From NCBI RefSeq assembly GCF_001425785.1, contig NZ_LMDI01000045.1, positions 180,735 through 244,734 on the forward strand: DNA of 64,000 nt, in the 5' to 3' direction. Both the position numbers and the translations under genes were made by a program. Positions 35,659 to 42,790 of the stretch are shown here, piece after piece. This DNA comes from Rhizobacter sp. Root1221. GTDB taxonomy: Bacteria; Pseudomonadota; Gammaproteobacteria; Burkholderiales; Burkholderiaceae_C. How positions within the stretch are numbered: position 1 is the stretch's first letter; each line of letters begins with the position of its first letter. Below the pieces are notes generated by a model, which did no database searches, had not been told where the DNA came from, and saw only the letters and a list, made by a program, of their open reading frames with translations.

Positions 35659-36459
35659 ATGACAAGTCCCACTTCCAAGAAAGTCGCCGTTGTCACCGGG
35701 GCTTCGTCCGGCATCGGCGCCGTCTATGCGGATCGCCTCGCTGCACGTGGATACGATCTCATCCTTGTCGCCCGGCGCGCTGATCGCCTCGAAGCGCTCT
35801 GCACGCAGCTCGCGAAGGCCCACGGTATCAACGCCGAACCGATGGTCGCAGATCTGAGCCAAGACGACGACCTGGCACGCGTCGAGACGATCTTGTCCAC
35901 TCGCGAAGATGTGCATGTCCTGGTGAACAACGCCGGCATCGCGCGCCTGGGAACGATTGCCCAGAGGTCTGCAGATGACGCACTTTCGCAGATCGCACTC
36001 AACATCACCGCGTTGACGCGTCTGACCCAGGCCGTGGTGCCTGCGTTCATCAAGAGAAACCACGGCGTGATCATCAACATCGCGTCCGTCCTGGCGGTCC
36101 ATGCCCTGCCCATCAGCGCCGTCTACAGCGGCACCAAGGCCTTCGTCTTGCAGTACAGCAGAGGCCTGCAGCAAGAACTTGCCGAAACCGGGGTGAAGGT
36201 TCAATTGGTCTTGCCCGCGTCCACTGCCACCGAACTCTGGGATCTGTCGGGCGTTCCGCTGGCTGCCCTCAACAAGAGTGCCCTGATGACGACCGAGCAC
36301 ATGGTCGATGCAGCGCTCGCGGGCTTGGACCAGGGCGAAGCTGTCACATGGCCATCGGTCGCCGATGCAACGCTGTGGGAGAAGTACGAGGCCGCTCGCA
36401 CCGAGCTGTTCGCCAGCACCCAGGCAGGAACGCCGGCTCCTCGCTACAACATCGGTTGA
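35659..36459 (+). CDS. SDR-family oxidoreductase
   Basis: A 266-residue short-chain dehydrogenase. NAD(P) site TGASSGIGAVYADRLAARG, RRADRL after the second strand (Arg suggests NADPH), NNAGIARLG, the catalytic Ser in NIASVLAVHALP, and YSGTKAFVL are all in order. It is the first gene after the twin MarR operators and precedes the old yellow enzyme by 65 nt, probably as one transcript. It resembles general ketoreductases; the substrate is unknown. Confidence 0.87.
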   Translation: MTSPTSKKVAVVTGASSGIGAVYADRLAARGYDLILVARRADRLEALCTQLAKAHGINAEPMVADLSQDDDLARVETILSTREDVHVLVNNAGIARLGTIAQRSADDALSQIALNITALTRLTQAVVPAFIKRNHGVIINIASVLAVHALPISAVYSGTKAFVLQYSRGLQQELAETGVKVQLVLPASTATELWDLSGVPLAALNKSALMTTEHMVDAALAGLDQGEAVTWPSVADATLWEKYEAARTELFASTQAGTPAPRYNIG

Positions 36460-36524
36460 TGCCTGCGGCTGAACGTCGCGCCTCTTCCCGTTTCTCCAGT
36501 TTCCATTTCCCTCCAAGGACAGCC

Positions 36525-37601
36525 ATGCTTTTCGAAGCCTTCTCCCTGCGTGCCACCAAGCTCAGCAACCGCACCGTGATGTCGCCGCTCACGCGCCACC
36601 GTGCGGTCGACAACAACACGCCCAACAGCCTGATGGCCACCTACTACGCCCAGCGTGCGAGCGCGGGCCTCATCATCACGGAAGGAACCTCACCGTCGCC
36701 CAACGGGTTGGGCTACCCCCGCATCCCAGGCCTGTTCAATGACGCCCAGGTGCAAGGCTGGAAGCTCGTGACCGACGCAGTCCATGCCAAGGGCGGCAAG
36801 ATCGTCGTGCAGCTGATGCATACCGGCCGTGTGTCCCACAAGGACAACCTGCCGGCCGGCGCCGAAGTGCTGAGCGCTTCATCGGACGTATGCCCGGGCG
36901 AGATCAGGACAGACACGCAAGGCAACCAGCCGCACACCCCACCGCGCGCCATGACCGAGGCCGACATCCAGGCCGTGATCGGCGAGTACACAACGGCTGC
37001 GCGCCTTGCCATCGAAGCCGGCTTCGACGGCATCGAATTGCACGCGGCCAACGGCTACTTTCTCGAGCAATTCCTGAACGCCAACATCAACCGACGCACC
37101 GATGGCTACGGCGGCACGGCCGAGGGGCGCAACCGGCTGGTGCTCGAGGTCGCCCGTGCTGCCGTGAAGGAGATCGGTGCCGAGCGCGTGGGCATCCGCT
37201 TGTCGCCCCACGGCGTGATCAATGCCGCCGGCGCATTCGACGGCGTGGATGAACAGTACCTGGCGCTGGTCAAGCAACTCTCCGCGCTGGGCCTCATGTA
37301 CGTTCACGTCCTGGACCATTCGGCCATGGGCACCCCGCCGGTCCCGGCAAAGCTGAAGGCCGATTTGAGGGCGGCGTTCGACGGCCCTTTCATCCTCGCC
37401 GGAGGACTCGACAAAGCCAGCGCACAACAGGCGTTGAGCGAAGGCCGCGCTGACTTGACAGCCATGGGCAGGGCTTTCATCGCCAACCCTGACCTGGTCG
37501 AGCGCATGCGCCAGGACGCGCCGTTGAACGCCCCTGCCCCGGACACGTTCTACACGCCCGGTGCCGAGGGCTACACGGACTATCCGACGCTCGCAGGTTG
37601 A
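36525..37601 (+). CDS. Old yellow enzyme family alkene reductase
   Basis: A 358-residue FMN-dependent ene-reductase. Family marks are the opening NRTVMSPLTRHRA, the FMN-binding VVQLMHTGRVSH (His/Arg), GFDGIELHAANGYFLEQFLN with the substrate-contacting His and Asn, and GRAFIANPDLVERM near the end. It reduces activated C=C bonds, nitro groups or quinones with NADPH. AAGGA precedes the ATG. It follows the SDR gene under likely MarR control and is followed by a strong hairpin. Confidence 0.92.
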   Translation: MLFEAFSLRATKLSNRTVMSPLTRHRAVDNNTPNSLMATYYAQRASAGLIITEGTSPSPNGLGYPRIPGLFNDAQVQGWKLVTDAVHAKGGKIVVQLMHTGRVSHKDNLPAGAEVLSASSDVCPGEIRTDTQGNQPHTPPRAMTEADIQAVIGEYTTAARLAIEAGFDGIELHAANGYFLEQFLNANINRRTDGYGGTAEGRNRLVLEVARAAVKEIGAERVGIRLSPHGVINAAGAFDGVDEQYLALVKQLSALGLMYVHVLDHSAMGTPPVPAKLKADLRAAFDGPFILAGGLDKASAQQALSEGRADLTAMGRAFIANPDLVERMRQDAPLNAPAPDTFYTPGAEGYTDYPTLAG

Positions 37602-37631
37602 GCGTCCCCATCCTGGTCAGCAACCTGACTG

Positions 37632-37663
37632 AGCCCCACGAATGAAGCGCCTGTCGTGGGGCT
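37632..37663 (+). terminator. Hairpin after the old yellow enzyme gene
   Basis: AGCCCCACGA, 12-nt loop, TCGTGGGGCT: a 10-bp perfect stem starting 31 nt after the stop, followed by a short T-containing stretch. It probably ends the MarR-controlled transcript and may also serve the convergent candidate effector gene. Confidence 0.6.
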
Positions 37664-37758
37664 TCGTGACCGCGGCGACCGGCACGATCCGCCGCAGGGT
37701 CGAACAACGCGCTCGGCCCCTGCGCAGCGATCGCTCGGAGCCCGACGATCGCCGGCAT

Positions 37759-38862
37759 CTACTCTTGCTGCGCGTCATCCTTGCGGCCCAGGCGCTGCAC
37801 GACATGCTGGAGATAGAGGTTCTTGTTGCCGAGTTGCATTGCCTCGCGCCGGGCCATCGTGGTTTCGAAATCCTCGAGCCAAGCCTTGGCGAAGGCCTTG
37901 TAGGCTGCTGCATCCAACTGCTCACCGGTGTCAGGTCGCCGCAACACTGCGCCCTTGGCAAGCGCGTGTCGCAGCGTCGGCACTTCGACCTTCTTGTCGC
38001 CCACATTCGCCGACGCGGAAGACTTCGTCCCGTGGACCAGCGCGCGGAGCGCTTCGACGTAGAGTCGGTTCTGTGCGTAACGCAGTACCTGGGGCGGCGG
38101 CAGAAAGAAGTGCTGGTCCGATGCTGGCAGATCCACCAGCAGGCTGCGGTGCTTCAGCAGGCTGGCGTCGTCCTTGAACAACTCCTTCACATAGGCCAGG
38201 CCGAGCGCAGCGCAACTGCGGCGATCGACCTGCGGCCCGCCTACTTCACTGGTGCCCAGAATACGCGACGGGATGATCTCCGATTGATAGGTCGTGTCGC
38301 CGAGCGGGTAAGGCAAGCCGCGGGTCGCCCCCAACCAGTTGTAGCCACTGGGGACCGCGAGGATGACCTCTCCCCGAGGCGTCAGGACGATGGGTTCGGC
38401 ATGCGGCCTTGCGTGTTCATCGGCCATATCGGCCACCAGATGGCATGCAAAGCCTTCGCGCAATTGGCCTTCAGCCTCATGCAGTGGGTTGCCATCGAGG
38501 CCATCGTCAACAACCAGATCGACGCCCAACTCCTGCGCGTAACTGGCGGCAACGCGCCGGATGAGGCCGAGACTGATTTGCTCGTCCGCACGGACCTGCC
38601 AAGCGTCAGCGTGGTTGGCGGACCTGACCGCGTCGAGGTGTGCAGCCTTGCCGGCCGAAAGATGCGCACGCGGCCCGACAGATTGGGCACCGGGTTGGCT
38701 TCGCGATCGCAGCCCATCCGGGGCCGCGGCGTGGGCTTGGCGCGCGTTGCTGGCAGAAGTTGTTCTGTCGGCCGACCCACTGGCAGCCGCCGGCTGGTGG
38801 CTCATATACCCCTGCGGTGACGACGGCCGGCTTCGCCCGTCAGTGCTCATGCATCCACCCAT
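37759..38862 (-). CDS. Candidate YopJ-like (C55) effector with N-myristoylation motif
   Basis: A 367-residue protein. GAGGAGG lies five nt before the ATG at 38862, so it begins MGGCMSTDGR: Gly2, Cys4 and Ser6 fit a eukaryotic N-myristoylation/palmitoylation motif. Residues 1-70 are Ser/Ala/Pro/Arg-rich and look disordered, like type III secretion leaders. The segment DRRSCAALGLAYVKELF (213-229) followed by KDDASLLKH resembles the catalytic-Cys helix of YopJ (QRSSSECGIF, then RDSLLKIH), giving Cys217. His141 in CHLVADMADEH could be the catalytic His. The expected acidic residue after it is not in the usual FEP/FES setting (VLTP here), so activity is open. A PIP-box-like element lies upstream. 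Family membership is a weak similarity read by eye; XopE/HopX-type enzymes are an alternative. Confidence 0.55.
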   Translation of the reverse strand: MGGCMSTDGRSRPSSPQGYMSHQPAAASGSADRTTSASNARQAHAAAPDGLRSRSQPGAQSVGPRAHLSAGKAAHLDAVRSANHADAWQVRADEQISLGLIRRVAASYAQELGVDLVVDDGLDGNPLHEAEGQLREGFACHLVADMADEHARPHAEPIVLTPRGEVILAVPSGYNWLGATRGLPYPLGDTTYQSEIIPSRILGTSEVGGPQVDRRSCAALGLAYVKELFKDDASLLKHRSLLVDLPASDQHFFLPPPQVLRYAQNRLYVEALRALVHGTKSSASANVGDKKVEVPTLRHALAKGAVLRRPDTGEQLDAAAYKAFAKAWLEDFETTMARREAMQLGNKNLYLQHVVQRLGRKDDAQQE

Positions 38863-38890
38863 GCGTTCCTCCTCAATGCAAAAGAGCGCT

Positions 38891-38951
38891 AGCGTGACCG
38901 GTTCCTGGCACGCTGCGTGCGATATTGCGAAATCAGGGCTGGAATTGCGAG
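38891..38951 (-). promoter_or_regulatory. PIP-box-like promoter upstream of the candidate effector
   Basis: Read on the minus strand: CTCGC (38951-38947), 15 bp, TTCGC (38931-38927), 30 bp, CACGCT (38896-38891). This fits the plant-inducible promoter layout TTCGB-N15-TTCGB-N30..32-YANNNT with one mismatch (first T to C). It would start transcription a little upstream of the ribosome site of the gene at 38862. HrpX/HrpB-type AraC regulators bind such boxes in Xanthomonas, Acidovorax and Ralstonia; no such regulator is in this window. Confidence 0.5.
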
Positions 38952-39135
38952 AATTCTGCCGGCACGAGGGGGAGTTTCGCCCGGCGCGAGTCTTTGCTGC
39001 CGCGCCCGACACGCGGTGAAGCATGACGGTCCTGTCGCAACAAGGGCGAGAGGCGGCGCAAGCGGAGGCGCCGATGAGCGGAGGCGCTGCTTCGTGCCGC
39101 AGCACGCACCCTAATATGTCTGCACACCGCCGTGC

Positions 39136-39390
39136 ATGGAGCGTGTACGGTGCATGGAGCACGAGGGTGTGATCCGCGGGTACCACGCCCACGTCGCCCC
39201 CCGCCAACTCGAATGCCACCTCGTTTCCGGCGCGTTCGACTACCTCGTGAAAATGCGTGTGCGAGAAATGGAAGCGTACCGCCGCCTGCTCGGCGACATC
39301 CTCCGTGACCTGCTCGAGGCCGCCGAATCGCACAGCCACTCGATGATGGAAGAGACCAAGGAAGGGCTCGTGATCGCGGTGGCCCGCTGA
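39136..39390 (+). pseudogene. Truncated Lrp/AsnC-family regulator
   Basis: An 84-codon remnant. MERVRCMEHEGVIRGYHAHV matches the link between the helix-turn-helix and ligand domain of Lrp-type regulators, and ECHLVSGAFDYLVKMRVREM to EAYRRLLGDIL matches the later part of the RAM ligand domain. The helix-turn-helix is missing, and about 40 residues between the two matched blocks are deleted, so this cannot be a working regulator. It lies beside the candidate effector, 273 nt from its start, mirroring the LysR remnant beside the other candidate effector. Confidence 0.65.
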
Positions 39391-39880
39391 CCGACCCCGC
39401 GCTGTCGCAGCGGCCCACTCGCCGCGCGACTCGGCGCAATCACCGTCGATCCTGTCCTCGATCGGTCACACGTGCATCACACGCCCCCTTGTTCACGGGG
39501 GCAGACACTCACACACGCCACGCAATTGCGGATGATGTGAGCGATTCTGACGCGCGTCGAAGGGTCCGCCACCCGCGGACCTCTCGTGGGCATCGCGTGC
39601 AACACGTGTGTGAATCACGAACCCTTGAACCCGATGGAACAGGCTGCGACCAGACCAGTGCCGCCCCTCCGTCACCGGATCCCTGGCGTGAGATCGACAC
39701 GCGAGCCAGCCTGGTTCAGGCCGCCCTCAGATGCAAAGCGATATGTCGATTCACGACACATGCCGCTTCGATCACTGCCTTGAGGAGCCTCTTGTCTTGA
39801 AACACTCGTCTGTCAAAACTTACTGGTTGACGCACGTTCGATGGGCACGTTACTGTCGTTGCACTGAACTCAGGAAGTCG
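39391..39880. other. Gene-free stretch with one hairpin
   Basis: No supported gene. The only structure seen is a hairpin GCCCCC, loop TTGTTCAC, GGGGGC at 39483-39502. The right part (from about 39580) is less GC-rich, and the kinase frame is open from 39731, but that leader has atypical composition and the ribosome site favours the start at 39881. Confidence 0.5.
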
Positions 39881-40747
39881 ATGGACCCTATGGGAGAACC
39901 AGCGATCGGCGCAACGGAGTCCGCCAGGCCATCGAGTGTTCCTGCGAATCTGTCGTCGCCATCCTCTGCCGTTCATCGCCCCGTGAAAGACGATGCGCCT
40001 CACACCGACCAGGCCGACAGCAACCGTCGATTGCAGACGCTCGCGTTCGAGCTCACCGTGGCCGCGGCCCGCGAGCGCCAACGCATCGCGCACGCCCTGC
40101 ACGACGACCTGGGCCAGCTGCTCGCGATGGCGCAGTTCAAGCTGAGCGAGCTGATCAGCCGGCTGGCCCGCGATGCGGCGGAGCCCGATCCACTCGAAGA
40201 AGTGCGACTGCTGCTTTGCCAGGCGGCACAGGCCACTCGCGCGGCCACCTTCGAGTTGTACTCGCCCGTGCTGCAACAGCTGGGGCTGCTCCCGGCCGTC
40301 GAAGGGTTGGCGCAGCAGCTGCAGAGAGACTCGCGGATGCGCGTGCACCTGACGGCCCGCGTGGACGACCTTCCGCTGAGCGACGCGGTGCTGTCCGTGC
40401 TGTTTCGCATCGTCCGCGAGCTCGCGCTGAACGCACAGAAACACGCCAAAGCCAGCAACCTCTGGATCTCGCTCGAACAGGACAAGCAAGACCTGCGCAT
40501 CGCCCTCGCGGACGACGGTGTCGGGTTCGACGCCGACGCCGCCCTCCGCCGCTTCAGCCCCCAGGGTGGCTTCGGCCTGCTCAGCGCCGAGGCGCAGATG
40601 CAGGCGATCGGCGGGCGGTTGTGCATCGAATCCGTCCCTGGCGGCGGCACCATCGCCACCCTTCACCTCGGCTTCGACGTGGCGGCCTCCTTGCCACCCT
40701 CGGCCAAGTCCATCCCAACGATGTCCCACCCGACGAGCCACCTATGA
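39881..40747 (+). CDS. Soluble NarX-type sensor histidine kinase (HisKA_3)
   Basis: A 288-residue kinase with no membrane helix or recognised sensor domain. After about 50 low-complexity residues comes the dimerisation box with the phosphorylated His in ERQRIAHALHDDLGQ, typical of the NarX/DegS class, then an HATPase domain with RELALNAQKHA, DDGVGFD and GGFGLLSAEAQM. AGGA precedes the ATG at 39881; the frame is open back to 39731. The missing sensor suggests it receives signals through other proteins or the redox state. It overlaps the NarL-type gene by 4 nt and lies upstream of the eCIS operon. Confidence 0.88.
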   Translation: MDPMGEPAIGATESARPSSVPANLSSPSSAVHRPVKDDAPHTDQADSNRRLQTLAFELTVAAARERQRIAHALHDDLGQLLAMAQFKLSELISRLARDAAEPDPLEEVRLLLCQAAQATRAATFELYSPVLQQLGLLPAVEGLAQQLQRDSRMRVHLTARVDDLPLSDAVLSVLFRIVRELALNAQKHAKASNLWISLEQDKQDLRIALADDGVGFDADAALRRFSPQGGFGLLSAEAQMQAIGGRLCIESVPGGGTIATLHLGFDVAASLPPSAKSIPTMSHPTSHL

Positions 40748-41466
40748 CGATCCGCATTGTTCTCGCAGACGACCACCGCATGATGCGCGATGGACTCAGC
40801 GCCCTGCTCAACAAGGACTCCGGCTTCGACGTGGTGGGGGTGGCCGAGGACGGCCTGGGCGCCATCCGGCTCGCGCGCGAGCTGTTGCCCGACGTGCTCG
40901 TCACCGACCTCGCGATGCCGGGCATGAACGGCATCGAGGCCATTCGCCGGGTTCGCGCCGAAACGCCCTCGGTCCATGTGCTGTGTCTCTCGGTGCACAC
41001 CGAGGACCGGATGGTGCTGGCCGGCATCGACGCAGGCGCCGCCGGCTACGTGCTCAAGGACTCGTCGTTCGAGGACCTCGCACTCGCCATCCGCAAGGTC
41101 ATGGCGCGGCAGATCTACCTCAGCCCCGGCCTCGTGGGTGTGTTCGTCGAAGGCTACCGGACCCGCGGCTCGGCCGTGGTCGGCAGCGCCTTCTCGCAAC
41201 TCACGCCGCGTGAACGCGAGATCGTCCAGCTGTTTTCGGAAGGCCACTCCACGGGCCAGATCGCCGAGCAACTCCACCTGAGCGCGAAGACGGTGGCCAC
41301 CCACCGCGAGAACGTGCTGCACAAGCTGCGCATCGAGAGCATCGCCGAGCTCACCCGCTATGCGATCCGCGAGGGACTGAGTTCGCTCGAAGCGCCCTGC
41401 CGCAACACGCTCGCTGCCACTTCGACGAGCAAGTCCGCGAAACTCGGAAAGGGCGTTTCTCCTTGA
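40744..41466 (+). CDS. NarL/FixJ-type response regulator
   Basis: A 240-residue regulator. The receiver has LADDHRMMRDG, the phosphoacceptor Asp in VLVTDLAMPGMNG and Lys in GYVLKDSS. A LuxR-type helix-turn-helix follows (LTPREREIVQLFSEGHSTGQ and LSAKTVATHRENVLHKL). A Ser/Lys-rich tail of about 30 residues follows the HTH. Its ATG overlaps the kinase stop (ATGA), so the two are a pair. The nearest downstream transcripts are the lone receiver and the eCIS operon on the same strand, which makes them the likely targets; this is inference. Confidence 0.92.
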   Translation: MTIRIVLADDHRMMRDGLSALLNKDSGFDVVGVAEDGLGAIRLARELLPDVLVTDLAMPGMNGIEAIRRVRAETPSVHVLCLSVHTEDRMVLAGIDAGAAGYVLKDSSFEDLALAIRKVMARQIYLSPGLVGVFVEGYRTRGSAVVGSAFSQLTPREREIVQLFSEGHSTGQIAEQLHLSAKTVATHRENVLHKLRIESIAELTRYAIREGLSSLEAPCRNTLAATSTSKSAKLGKGVSP

Positions 41467-41571
41467 CCGTCGCCGCAACGAAGGTGCCGGCGTCGCTCGG
41501 ACGCCGACTCCGCATCCCAGCGCCGTCCCTGTAAGCGCTTGCCTACGGTGCTTTCAGCGTTTTCCGGATGT

Positions 41572-41590
41572 CCGTGCCATGTTGGCACGG
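41572..41590. promoter_or_regulatory. Inverted repeat upstream of the lone receiver gene
   Basis: CCGTGCCA-TGT-TGGCACGG: 8-bp perfect arms and a 3-bp centre, 34 nt before the ATG at 41625 and 105 nt after the NarL-type gene. It could be an operator or a terminator of the two-component pair. A sigma-54 reading (TGGCAC with TTGC eight bases later) was rejected for wrong spacing. Confidence 0.4.
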
Positions 41591-41624
41591 CCACCATTGC
41601 CGACTACCCAAGCGGTGAAGCGCC

Positions 41625-42086
41625 ATGACCCTACGCATCGTTCTCGCGGATGACCATGCGCCGTTTCGCAACTGCCTGAAGACGCTGCTCGATCGGCAGC
41701 CTGGCCTGTCGGTTGTCACGGACGTGGGCAGTGGGCACGCTGTCGTCGCCGCGTTGCAGGTCCTCGGTTCCTCCCTCGAGGTTGACCGGGCCGACGTCGT
41801 CGTCCTCGACATGGACCTGCGCGACATGAGCGGCCTGACCGCTGCGGGCCACATCCTGCAGATGCACCCCGACGTCCGCATCCTCATGCTGTCCTGGCAC
41901 GACGACCTGCCCTTCCTGCGTGCGGCGCTCGAGCTGGGCGTGCTGGGCTACATGCTGAAGGACGATCCCCTGGCCGAGCTGGTGCACGCCGTGCGCGAGG
42001 TCGCCGAAGGGCGCCTGGGAGTCAGTCGCCGACTGCAACACGCACTCAGGATTCCGGTGGTGCAATCTCCGCATTCTGCTGATTAA
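41625..42086 (+). CDS. Receiver-only response regulator upstream of the eCIS operon
   Basis: A 153-residue receiver domain resembling the NarL-type receiver next door (LADDHAPFRNCLKTLLDRQP; phosphoacceptor Asp in VVVLDMDLRDMSG; Lys in GYMLKDD), but with no DNA-binding domain after it. It may be a phosphate sink or modulator for the upstream kinase, or the product of a duplication that lost its HTH. It lies 118 nt before the first eCIS gene, with a small hairpin between. Confidence 0.85.
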   Translation: MTLRIVLADDHAPFRNCLKTLLDRQPGLSVVTDVGSGHAVVAALQVLGSSLEVDRADVVVLDMDLRDMSGLTAAGHILQMHPDVRILMLSWHDDLPFLRAALELGVLGYMLKDDPLAELVHAVREVAEGRLGVSRRLQHALRIPVVQSPHSAD

Positions 42087-42118
42087 CTCAGCCAGACAGC
42101 GCGGCTATCGTGTCCTTG

Positions 42119-42137
42119 CCAAGCCTGTGAAGCTTGG
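42119..42137 (+). terminator. Small hairpin before the eCIS operon
   Basis: CCAAGC, 7-nt loop, GCTTGG, followed by TCTTC. It lies between the lone receiver stop and the first eCIS start and could attenuate or end the upstream transcript. The stem is only 6 bp. Confidence 0.35.
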
Positions 42138-42204
42138 TCTTCAAGGCGGAGCAGCACAGCATGAATCTGGTCAAGGTCAACGGATCGATGGAAAGGTCAC
42201 TCCC

Positions 42205-42780
42205 GTGATCGCCACCGCCATTGCTGGCATCGCCAGCCAGTTGAACCAGTCGCTCAGGCGCACCTTTCGCGTGGGCGAAGACCTGGTGGTGGTCTCCAAC
42301 CTCAGCGAGCATGACGGCAACCTGGTGGCCCAGGTGTCGAACAAGCTGGTGCTGTTTCTCGTCAACATCGAGAAGGACTCGATGCCCTACCGGCCCTCGG
42401 CCCTGAGCCACACGGCCGTCGGCCGCGCCGGCGTGCAGCAGGCGCCCGTGCACCTGAACTTGATGCTGATGTTCGCGGCCACGTTCAGCGGCGCCAACTA
42501 CCCCGAGGCCTTGAAGTTCATCTCGCACACCATCGGCTTCTTCCAGAGCCGACCGGTGTTCGATCACCAGAACACGCCGGATCTCGACGCCCGCATCAGC
42601 AAGCTGATGCTGGACATCGAGAACCTCGCCATCTCCGATCTCAGCAACCTCTGGGGCATTCTCGGCGGCAAGTACATGCCCTCGGTGCTCTACCGGATGC
42701 GGGTCATCGCCATCGACGCCGCCCAGCTCAGCGGCCAGGCACCACATGTGTCCCAGTCACAGGCCGGCGTGTCCGCCTAG
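42205..42780 (+). CDS. eCIS tail-terminator protein, DUF4255 (Pvc16/Afp16-like)
   Basis: A 191-residue protein matching the DUF4255/Pvc16 N-terminal domain: a start ATAIAGIASQLNQSLRRTF, then VSNLSEHDGN, the pattern of a small tail-terminator that caps the tube and sheath. Later stretches APVHLNLMLMFAATFSGANY and FFQSRPVFDHQNTP are typical. A GTG start at 42205 is chosen because GAAAGG lies 8 nt upstream and the domain begins at once; the frame is open back to 42127. It opens the eCIS operon, 10 nt before the next gene. In the known systems this cap joins the distal end of the particle. Confidence 0.82.
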   Translation: MIATAIAGIASQLNQSLRRTFRVGEDLVVVSNLSEHDGNLVAQVSNKLVLFLVNIEKDSMPYRPSALSHTAVGRAGVQQAPVHLNLMLMFAATFSGANYPEALKFISHTIGFFQSRPVFDHQNTPDLDARISKLMLDIENLAISDLSNLWGILGGKYMPSVLYRMRVIAIDAAQLSGQAPHVSQSQAGVSA

Positions 42781-42790
42781 GCGCAACAAC

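Noticed and set aside
38863-39339. Longer form of the YopJ-like candidate starting at 39339
   Set aside because: GAGGAGG fixes the ATG at 38862; the extension is antisense to the Lrp remnant and lacks effector features.
41583-41600. Sigma-54 promoter (TGGCAC followed by TTGC) before the lone receiver
   Set aside because: Spacing is eight bases rather than five; the TGGCAC belongs to an inverted repeat.
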